Positions 57,637-64,000 of a stretch of DNA of 64,000 nt are shown piece after piece. The position numbers were made by a program, and so were the translations under genes. The notes under the pieces are model-generated. The model did no database searches. It saw only the letters and a program-made list of their open reading frames with translations, and was not told where the DNA came from. Positions within the stretch are counted from its first letter, which is position 1. Every line of letters starts with the position of its first letter. Source of the stretch: Pseudoclavibacter chungangensis (GTDB lineage Bacteria; Actinomycetota; Actinomycetes; Actinomycetales; Microbacteriaceae); assembly GCF_013410545.1 (NCBI RefSeq), contig NZ_JACCFV010000001.1:2356001-2420000 (forward strand), read 5' to 3'.

Positions 57637-58683
57637 TCAGTGCAGGGTGAGGCTCGCACCCCAGAAGTAGAGCGCGAACGCCATCGCCCCCGAGGGCAGG
57701 ATCGAGTCGAGCCGATCGAAGAAGCCACCGTGTCCCGGCAGCCACGACGAGATGTCCTTGATCTGCAGATCCCGCTTCACCATCGACTCGGTGAGGTCGC
57801 CCGCGGTGGCGGTCACGAGCAGCACCGGCCCCACCACGAGGCCGAACCACCACGGCATGTCGAACAGGAACACGCTCACGGCGACCGACACGACGAGCGA
57901 CGTCAGCGCCGCACCGGCGAGCCCCTCCCACGTCTTCGACGGACTGATGCGGGGCACCATCTTGTGCTTGCCGAAATTGAGGCCGAACACGTACGCACTC
58001 GTGTCGATGCTGATGACGACGAGAAGGAACCCGAGGACCCAGAACTCGCCGCGCTCCTGCGCAGCGAGCATGACCGTGAAGGACCCCAGGAACGTGACGT
58101 ACAGCTGCACGAACGCACTCGCGAGGACGTCGTTCCACACGTCCGCACGCGGCGGCGGTTCGGAGCGCAGCGACGCGCGCACGATGCACCACGCGGTCAG
58201 GAACAGGATGCCCGCGACGAGCGAGATCCACTGCCCCGCCGGGCCGAAGTAGTAGGAGGCCGGCACGATCACGATCGCGACGGCGAGCGTCGGTACCCGC
58301 GGCACGTGCCGCCCCGTGCTGCGCATCGCGTTCGACAGCTCGAGGCACACGAACCCGACCATCGCGACGCCGAACAGGATGAACAGTTGCTTGATGAACA
58401 GGAGGCTCAGCAGCAGCGCGCCGCCGAGCACGACCCCGATGAGGATCGCGAACACGAGATTCCGCCCAGAGCGGGCGTTGATCTCGTCGCTCTTCGCCTT
58501 GATCCGTCGTCGACCCGCCCGCACCTGGGCGCGGACCTCGTTGCCGGCCAGCCTCGCCTGCTGCTCGATGCGCTGCAGGCGGTCCGACGTGTCCGTCGGC
58601 ACCTCGTCCGGCGTGCGCCGAACCGGCTCGTCCGGATCGTCAGGGCGATCGGGACGAGCCCCGGGCTCGGCGTCGGGCGACAT
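57637..58683 (-). CDS. cdsA: Phosphatidate cytidylyltransferase
   Basis: Membrane enzyme of 348 residues that makes CDP-diacylglycerol from phosphatidate and CTP. The CdsA signature SMVKRDLQIKDISSWLPGHG, followed by GFFDRLDS, is present at the C-terminus. About eight helices are seen. The first 75 residues are a charged, probably cytoplasmic, extension rich in Arg, Asp and Pro. It begins 4 bp after the frr stop (58687), an operon-like spacing. Confidence 0.95.
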   Translation of the reverse strand: MSPDAEPGARPDRPDDPDEPVRRTPDEVPTDTSDRLQRIEQQARLAGNEVRAQVRAGRRRIKAKSDEINARSGRNLVFAILIGVVLGGALLLSLLFIKQLFILFGVAMVGFVCLELSNAMRSTGRHVPRVPTLAVAIVIVPASYYFGPAGQWISLVAGILFLTAWCIVRASLRSEPPPRADVWNDVLASAFVQLYVTFLGSFTVMLAAQERGEFWVLGFLLVVISIDTSAYVFGLNFGKHKMVPRISPSKTWEGLAGAALTSLVVSVAVSVFLFDMPWWFGLVVGPVLLVTATAGDLTESMVKRDLQIKDISSWLPGHGGFFDRLDSILPSGAMAFALYFWGASLTLH

Positions 58684-58686
58684 CGA

Positions 58687-59241
58687 TCAGACCTCGAGGA
58701 GCTCGGCTTCCTTGTTCTTGAGCGCCTCGTCGATGCGCTCGATGAACTGCTTCGTCGACGCCTCGAGCTCCTTCTCGGCACGCGTCACGTCGTCCTCGCC
58801 GACCTCGTCGCGCAGCGCGTCGAGATCGGTCTTCGCCTTGCGGCGGATGTTGCGGATCGCGACCCGGGCCTCCTCGGCCTTCGAGTTCGCGAGCTTGACG
58901 TACTCCTTGCGGCGGTCGGCCGTGAGCTCGGGCATGACGACCCGCACGATGTTGCCGTCGTTCGACGGCGTCACACCGAGGTTCGGCGCCGTCGCGATGG
59001 TCTTCTCGATCTCCTTGAGGGCCGACTTGTCGTACGGCGTGACGACGAGCACTCGGGCCTCCGGCACCTGCAGTGACGCGAGCTGCTCGAGCGGCGTCGG
59101 CGACCCGTAGTAGTCCACCGTGAGCTTCTGGAACAGCGCCGGGTTGACCCGGCCCGTCCGCACCGTGCTGAAGTCCTCGCGCGCGTGCTCGACGGCCTTG
59201 GTCATCTTCTCGGTGGTCTCTTCGAGTACTTCCTTGATCAC
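58687..59241 (-). CDS. frr: Ribosome recycling factor
   Basis: Protein of 184 residues that splits post-termination ribosomes with EF-G. Family features: [20 protein letters not shown] near the N-terminus and [32 protein letters not shown] in the middle. The start is GTG at 59241 with GGAAG upstream. It lies about 100 bp downstream of the pyrH stop and is followed directly by cdsA. Confidence 0.97.
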   Translation of the reverse strand: MIKEVLEETTEKMTKAVEHAREDFSTVRTGRVNPALFQKLTVDYYGSPTPLEQLASLQVPEARVLVVTPYDKSALKEIEKTIATAPNLGVTPSNDGNIVRVVMPELTADRRKEYVKLANSKAEEARVAIRNIRRKAKTDLDALRDEVGEDDVTRAEKELEASTKQFIERIDEALKNKEAELLEV

Positions 59242-59342
59242 AAGGCTTCCTTTCGCGCGGAGGTCGGTTCGATCCTATCGACGCGCACCCGGGTGCGGAC
59301 GCGCTTCCACGCGCGTCGCACCGAGCGGCGTCACGCCGACGG

Positions 59343-60074
59343 TCACCAACCGGAGACGCGCGTCGAGACGAGCGTACCGATGTCCTCTCCGAGGATCGCC
59401 CGACGGATCGAGCCGTCGGGGCTCATGCCGAAGATGCGCATGTCCATGCCGTTGTCCATGCAGAGACTGAACGCCGTCGCGTCGACGACGCGCAGGCCGC
59501 GCTGCAGCGCGTCCTGGTAGCTGACGTGGTGCAGGCGCTCGGCCGCCGCGTCGGTGCGCGGATCCGCGGTGTAGACGCCGTCGACACCGTTCTTCGCGAC
59601 GAGGACGACGTCGGCCCGGATCTCGAGGGCACGCTGCGCCGCGACGGTGTCGGTCGAGAAGTAGGGCAGACCGGCACCGGCGCCGAAGACGACGACGCGG
59701 CCCTTCTCCATGTGCCGCTCAGCGCGCAGCGGGATGTACGGCTCCGCGACCTGGCGCATCTCGATCGCGGACTGCACGCGCGCCGCCGCGCCCGCCTGCT
59801 CGAGGAAGTCCTGCAGCGCGAGCGCGTTCATGACGGTCCCGAGCATGCCCATGTAGTCGGCTCGACCGCGGTCCATGCCCGCGTCCGCGAGCTGGGCACC
59901 GCGGAAGAAGTTGCCGCCGCCGACGACGACCGCGATCTGCACGTGCTTCGCCGCCTCGGCGATCTCTGCCGAGATACTGCGCAGCACATCGGGGTCCACC
60001 CCCATCCGTCCGGCGCCGAACGCCTCTCCGGAGAGTTTGAGGAGGACTCGGCGGCTGGTGGTGGATTCGGTCAT
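59343..60074 (-). CDS. pyrH: Uridylate kinase
   Basis: Hexameric UMP kinase of 243 residues. The start [19 protein letters not shown] carries the ATP-binding Lys-Leu-Ser-Gly-Glu pattern. [11 protein letters not shown] and [17 protein letters not shown] sequence (here [17 protein letters not shown]) are typical. The start at 60074 has the ribosome site GAGGAG; the longer upstream frame is unlikely. It stands between tsf and frr in the standard order rpsB-tsf-pyrH-frr. Confidence 0.96.
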   Translation of the reverse strand: MTESTTSRRVLLKLSGEAFGAGRMGVDPDVLRSISAEIAEAAKHVQIAVVVGGGNFFRGAQLADAGMDRGRADYMGMLGTVMNALALQDFLEQAGAAARVQSAIEMRQVAEPYIPLRAERHMEKGRVVVFGAGAGLPYFSTDTVAAQRALEIRADVVLVAKNGVDGVYTADPRTDAAAERLHHVSYQDALQRGLRVVDATAFSLCMDNGMDMRIFGMSPDGSIRRAILGEDIGTLVSTRVSGW

Positions 60075-60195
60075 CGGCGCTCCTCGACGGTCGGACGGTA
60101 CGGCTGGCCCTCGGCCTCGTCCACTGTACTCGCCGGGAACGGCGGCGCCGCCCGGAACGGACCGCCGAGGCCGCCCCGTGTTCCCGGGAACGGCG

Positions 60196-60228
60196 ACGGG
60201 GCCGGACCGCAGCGCGGTCCGGCCCCGT
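60196..60228 (-). terminator. 15-bp hairpin between tsf and pyrH
   Basis: Arms at 60196-60210 and 60214-60228 with an AGC loop, 16 bp after the tsf stop. It suggests that rpsB-tsf ends here at least partly and that pyrH has its own promoter. Confidence 0.75.
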
Positions 60229-60243
60229 GCCGGTGGTCGAGCG

Positions 60244-61074
60244 TTACGCGCCGACGCGGAAGCGGGCGAAGTCGGTGACCTCGATACCCGCACCCGACGC
60301 GACCTGCGCGACGGACTGCTTGTTGTCCTTCGCGTAGTCCTGCTCGAGCAGCGCGATCTGCTTGAAGAAGCCCTTGAGGCGTCCCTCGATGATCTTCGGG
60401 AGCGCGGCCTCGGGCTTGCCCTCGCCACGGGAGATCTCCTCGACGAGCGTGCGCTCGCGGTCGACCTCCTCAGCGGGGACGTCGTCCTTCGAGAGGTACG
60501 TCGGGTTCGCGAACGCGATGTGCTGCGCGATGCCGCGAGCGGTCTCGGCGTCCGACCCCGTGTACCCGACGACGACGCCGACCTGCGGCGGCAGGTCCTT
60601 CGACGTGCGGTGCAGGTAGATCTCGACGTGCGGGCCCTGCACGCGAGCGACGCGACGGAGCTCCATCTTCTCGCCGAGGATCGCGGCGACCTCGTCGATG
60701 ACGTCCTTCACCGTCTTGCCGTCGAGCGGCGCGGCGAGGGCGCTGTCGACGTCCGTCGCACCCGACTCGGCGACCGCGTCGAGGACGCGGTCCGCGAGGC
60801 CGACGAACTTGTCGCCCTTGGCGACGAAGTCCGTCTCGCACGCGAGCTCGATGAGCGTGGCGGTGCCGTCGGCGTTCTCCTTCGCGGCGACGAGGCCCTC
60901 GCTCGTGGAGCGGTCCGCGCGCTTCGCGTTGCCCTTGGCGCCCTTGAGACGGAGGATCTCCGTCGCCTTCTCGAGGTCGCCGTCGGCTTCCTCGAGCGCC
61001 TTCTTGGTGTCGATCATGCCGGTGCCGAGCTGTTCGCGCAGCGCCTTGATGTCGGCGAGGCTGACGTTTGCCAT
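60244..61074 (-). CDS. tsf: Elongation factor Ts
   Basis: Protein of 276 residues that recharges EF-Tu with GTP. The N-terminus [33 protein letters not shown] includes the conserved UBA-like domain and the [10 protein letters not shown] motif that contacts EF-Tu. Two dimerisation-type halves follow. It lies 32 bp after rpsB on the same strand. Confidence 0.97.
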   Translation of the reverse strand: MANVSLADIKALREQLGTGMIDTKKALEEADGDLEKATEILRLKGAKGNAKRADRSTSEGLVAAKENADGTATLIELACETDFVAKGDKFVGLADRVLDAVAESGATDVDSALAAPLDGKTVKDVIDEVAAILGEKMELRRVARVQGPHVEIYLHRTSKDLPPQVGVVVGYTGSDAETARGIAQHIAFANPTYLSKDDVPAEEVDRERTLVEEISRGEGKPEAALPKIIEGRLKGFFKQIALLEQDYAKDNKQSVAQVASGAGIEVTDFARFRVGA

Positions 61075-61106
61075 GTGCCTGGTGTCTCCCTCAGTCGTGA
61101 TGGTGA

Positions 61107-62060
61107 TTACTCGGCGGCCGCGGCCTCGGTGGCCTCGGCGCTCTCGATGTCGCTGTCCGCGACGGCCTCCGACGAGACGACCGACTCGCTGACGGTGTCA
61201 TCGCGAGCGGGCTCGGCGTCCTCGGCCTCGGTGACGGCCTCGGCGTGCTCGACGGCCGCCTCGGCGGCGTCGTCGATCTGCTCCGCCTCGGGCTTGCTCT
61301 GCTCGAGCAGCTCGCGCTCCCACTCGGCGAGGGGCTCGACGGCCGAGACGTTGCCGGCCTGCTCGGGCTTCTGGTGACGCTGGATGAGGCCGTCGGCCGC
61401 GGCGTCCGCGATGATGCGCGTGAGCAGCGAGACCGAGCGGATCGCGTCGTCGTTCCCAGGGATCGGGTACTGCACGTCGTCGGGGTCGCAGTTCGTGTCG
61501 AGGATGGCGATGACCGGGATGCCCAGCTTCTTCGCCTCGTCGATCGCGAGGTGCTCCTTCTTGGTGTCCACGACCCAGAGCGCCGAGGGCGTCTTCGTGA
61601 GGTTGCGGATACCACCGAGCGACTTCTCCAGCTTGTCGCGCTCGCGACGCTGGATGAGCAGCTCCTTCTTCGTGTAGCCCTTCGTCGTGTCGTCGAAGTC
61701 GACGAGGTCGAGCTCCTTGAGACGGTTGAGGCGCTTCTGCACGGTGCCGAAGTTCGTGAGCAGTCCGCCGAGCCAACGCTGGTTGACGTAGGGCTGGCCC
61801 ACGCGCGTCGCCTGCTCGGCGATCGACTCCTGCGCCTGCTTCTTCGTGCCGACGAAGAGGACGGTGCCGCCGTGGGCGACCGTCTCCTTGACGAAGTCGT
61901 ACGCCTTGTCGATGTACGACAGCGACTGCTGCAGGTCGATGATGTAGATGCCCGAGCGCTCCGTGAAGATGAAGCGCTTCATCTTGGGGTTCCAGCGACG
62001 GGTCTGGTGCCCGAAGTGGACGCCGCTGTCGAGCAGCTGGCGGATGGTGACGACGGCCAT
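61107..62060 (-). CDS. rpsB: 30S ribosomal protein S2
   Basis: Protein of 317 residues. The start [32 protein letters not shown] is the S2 signature, and [13 protein letters not shown] is the second signature. The last 65 residues (from about [23 protein letters not shown]) form an acidic Ala/Glu/Asp-rich tail, an extension common in actinobacterial S2. The ATG at 62060 has AAGGAG upstream. A promoter with TAAACT lies near 62240. Confidence 0.97.
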   Translation of the reverse strand: MAVVTIRQLLDSGVHFGHQTRRWNPKMKRFIFTERSGIYIIDLQQSLSYIDKAYDFVKETVAHGGTVLFVGTKKQAQESIAEQATRVGQPYVNQRWLGGLLTNFGTVQKRLNRLKELDLVDFDDTTKGYTKKELLIQRRERDKLEKSLGGIRNLTKTPSALWVVDTKKEHLAIDEAKKLGIPVIAILDTNCDPDDVQYPIPGNDDAIRSVSLLTRIIADAAADGLIQRHQKPEQAGNVSAVEPLAEWERELLEQSKPEAEQIDDAAEAAVEHAEAVTEAEDAEPARDDTVSESVVSSEAVADSDIESAEATEAAAAE

Positions 62061-62415
62061 GGTCGTTCTCCTTGTCTGGGCGCGCGAACGCGCCGTCCGG
62101 TTGTTCCGCGCGACCGAGCGGCCGCGTGGCCTGGTGCCCGGAGCTGCTCCGACCCGTTCCGCGGGAAGCGGACGGGACCGTGGGAGCGGCCGGTGTGCGG
62201 GCACGCGAAGTCAGCCCGCTCTCGCGGACTGCGGGATCGAGTTTACACACCGCAGGAGGCGCGCGGGTGACGTTCGTGCGTCGGGTATCTCGCCGACCGC
62301 GAACCGTTCGGCCGGGCGACCGCGTCCGTGCCGCGCGTGCCCGGTGGACAGCCGCTCGTCCACCGATCGTCCACGAACCGTGACGACCGGGTCGCGCGTC
62401 GACGAGAGTCCGGAC
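62061..62415. other. Intergenic region between rpsB and the M23 peptidase
   Basis: 355 bp with the divergent rpsB leader on the minus strand and presumably the peptidase promoter on the plus strand. Apart from the -10 candidate I see no defined element or gene. Confidence 0.4.
62240..62245 (-). promoter_or_regulatory. Candidate -10 of rpsB-tsf
   Basis: Minus-strand TAAACT at 62240-62245, giving a 5' leader of roughly 170 nt before the rpsB ATG. The -35 is weak. No known leader structure is recognised. Confidence 0.45.
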
Positions 62416-63480
62416 ATGGACGGCGAGGACGACGCACGACGACGGAGCGACGGCACGGCGAGGCGGCTCGGCCCGATGCGTGACAGGAGGGCGGCACGCG
62501 GCGCGTCGGGACGGGGCAGGTCGGGACGCCGCATGACCGAACTCCGTGGGGCGGGGTTCGGCACGGCCGGAAGCCGCTCGGCGGGACTCGGCGGGGCCGG
62601 GCTCCGCTCGGCCCGGCGCCTGCTCGCGTCGATCGGCCTGCTCGCCCTGCTGTGTGGACCCCTTCCGCTCGGGACCTCGCCCGCGGACGACCGTCCGGAA
62701 CGCGCGACCGCCGAACCGTCGATGTCGTCGACGCCGCAGTCCACGCCACCCGGCCGATCGGCCGGCCGGGAACCGCTCGCCGCCGAGCCGGCCCCGGCCC
62801 CCGGGCTCGGGCACGGGCTCGCTCACGGGCTCGGGCGCGATCGGGGGTCGGCCGATATCCCCACCCGGGGTGACGAGACACGCACGGCCGGTCCGGTCGC
62901 GGGGTCGGCGGCGACCGAGGCGTGGTCCTGGCCCGTCGCCGGCCTTCGGACGGTCCTACGGCCCTTCCACATGACCTCGCCCTATGCGGCGGGGCACCGC
63001 GGCATCGACGTCGCGGCGGCCCCCGGCGCCACGATCCACGCGCCCGCCGACGGCGTCGTCCGGTTCGTCGGACGGGTCGCGGGCAGGCCGGTCCTTTCCG
63101 TCACGCACGAGGACGGCTCGATCTCGAGCTTCGAGCCCGTCGACGCCGCCGTCGTGGAGGGCGCACGGGTCGCGCGCGGCGAGCGGATCGGTGCGCTGGC
63201 TCTGGACGTGCGGCACGAACCGCACGGCGGCCTGCATCTCGGCCTGCGCGAGGACGACTCGTACCGGAACCCGCTCGAGCGACTCGGCGGCATCCCGCCC
63301 GCGGTCCTCCTACCGGACGGCCCGGACGAGCCGACGTCACGCATCGCGCCGCCCGCCCGCCCGCCACACGTCACCCGATCGACGACCCGGGTGCTGCTGA
63401 CGCCGCGTCGTCGAGGGTGCACCGGCACCGGCGCGACAACGGCTCGGTTCTGTCGCGGCGTCGTTCAGGCGCGGGGGTGA
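62416..63480 (+). CDS. M23-family peptidase-like protein
   Basis: Protein of about 354 residues; the start is uncertain (62416, or 62533). A hydrophobic segment ([15 protein letters not shown]) could be a signal peptide or anchor. The M23 (LytM) domain begins at about [21 protein letters not shown], with the zinc ligands His and Asp in HRGID. The usual HxH motif near the C-terminus is GGLHLGLRE here. The first catalytic histidine is therefore a glycine, so activity is doubtful. This may be a regulator of other wall hydrolases, as for EnvC-like proteins. Its stop overlaps the xerC stop by 16 bp, tail to tail. Confidence 0.8.
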   Translation: MDGEDDARRRSDGTARRLGPMRDRRAARGASGRGRSGRRMTELRGAGFGTAGSRSAGLGGAGLRSARRLLASIGLLALLCGPLPLGTSPADDRPERATAEPSMSSTPQSTPPGRSAGREPLAAEPAPAPGLGHGLAHGLGRDRGSADIPTRGDETRTAGPVAGSAATEAWSWPVAGLRTVLRPFHMTSPYAAGHRGIDVAAAPGATIHAPADGVVRFVGRVAGRPVLSVTHEDGSISSFEPVDAAVVEGARVARGERIGALALDVRHEPHGGLHLGLREDDSYRNPLERLGGIPPAVLLPDGPDEPTSRIAPPARPPHVTRSTTRVLLTPRRRGCTGTGATTARFCRGVVQARG

Positions 63481-64000
63481 GCGATCCGATAGGCCTCGCG
63501 AAGTCGCTCGGAACTCACGTGCGTGTAGATCTGCGTCGTGCCGAGACTCGCGTGGCCGAGCATCTCCTGCACCGTGCGCAGGTCCGCGCCGCCATCGAGC
63601 AGATGCGTCGCCGCCGTGTGCCGGAACGCGTGCGGGCCCGCGGGCCCGGCACCGGGCGAGGCGCCGAGCACCCTGCTCGTGAGCGCGTACACGCTCCGTG
63701 GCCCGATGCGGCCGCCCCTCGCGCCGACGAAGAGCGCCTCCCCCGAGTGTTCACCCGCGAGCTCGGGGCGTCCGCGCCGCAGGTAGTCGACGACGGCCTG
63801 CGCCGCCGGCACGCCGAAGGGAACCGTGCGCTGCTTGTCGCCCTTGCCGGTGACGCGCACCGTGCGTCGATCCAGGTCGACGTGGTCCCGGTCGATTGCG
63901 CACAGTTCGGAGACGCGGATGCCCGCCCCGTAGAGCAGCTCGACGACCGCGAGATCGCGGAGTGCGTTCGGATCGCCCGAACCGGCCGCGACGCGGAGAC
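63465..64000 (-). CDS. xerC: Tyrosine recombinase, C-terminal part (partial)
   Basis: The catalytic domain runs off the right edge, so the N-terminal part is missing. The active-site pattern is complete in the visible part: Arg in GAGIRVSEL, Lys in [11 protein letters not shown], His-x-x-Arg in [12 protein letters not shown], His in [11 protein letters not shown] and Tyr in IYTH. XerC-type recombinases resolve chromosome dimers with XerD. The neighbour rpsB and the M23 gene form the usual actinobacterial context. XerD or a phage integrase would be possible alternatives, but the context favours XerC. Confidence 0.88.
   Translation of the reverse strand, partial: LRVAAGSGDPNALRDLAVVELLYGAGIRVSELCAIDRDHVDLDRRTVRVTGKGDKQRTVPFGVPAAQAVVDYLRRGRPELAGEHSGEALFVGARGGRIGPRSVYALTSRVLGASPGAGPAGPHAFRHTAATHLLDGGADLRTVQEMLGHASLGTTQIYTHVSSERLREAYRIAHPRA

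Overview
The window is GC-rich chromosomal DNA from an actinobacterium. I infer Microbacteriaceae. The basis is the gene order xerC / M23 peptidase / rpsB-tsf-pyrH-frr-cdsA-DivIVA-like, the GlgE glycogen genes, the tRNA-free 16S-23S spacers with TTGAGAACT-type elements, and the frequent GTG starts. The genus cannot be fixed from this reading.

Layout. 1-9.6 kb: the 3' end of treZ, then dinB (DNA polymerase IV), ugd, a fatty-acid CoA ligase, an unknown protein, and the gatCAB operon. 9.7-21 kb: a very large proline-rich protein with an N-terminal DUF6882-like domain, ligA, a small membrane protein overlapping mnmA, and a TetR/DHA2-efflux pair behind an operator palindrome. 21.1-36.9 kb: two near-identical rRNA operons (16S-23S-5S, minus strand), direct repeats of about 5.59 kb spaced exactly 10,000 bp apart. 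The 4.4-kb interval between them holds a frameshifted moaF-like gene, a YtcJ-like amidohydrolase with an in-frame TAG, and an intact MFS transporter. 37-40.7 kb: an ABC exporter and a NifS-type cysteine desulfurase. 40.7-47.8 kb: glgX-glgE-glgB on the plus strand, closed by a 29-bp perfect hairpin. 47.9-57.6 kb: a thioredoxin-like TPR protein overlapping an 866-residue two-part membrane/lipoprotein-like fusion, a long coiled-coil protein, an AI-2E family transporter, an alpha/beta hydrolase with a small zinc-ribbon protein, two paralogous secreted transglycosylase-like proteins sharing a promoter block, and a DivIVA-motif protein. 57.6-64 kb: cdsA, frr, pyrH, tsf and rpsB, then an M23 peptidase convergent with a partial xerC.

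How genes work together. GlgE extends glucan from maltose-1-phosphate, GlgB branches it and GlgX debranches it. treZ, broken off at the left edge, would link glucan to trehalose. gatCAB, mnmA, rpsB, tsf, frr and the rRNA operons serve translation. pyrH and cdsA feed nucleotide and phospholipid synthesis. The cell-wall and division-type genes lie around the cdsA cluster.

The least ordinary parts are the twin rRNA operons with decayed genes between them, the 1474-residue low-complexity protein, the membrane/lipoprotein fusion, and the promoter block shared by the two secreted paralogues. I found no CRISPR array, transposase or tRNA gene. Most long open frames antisense to these genes are by-products of high GC content.
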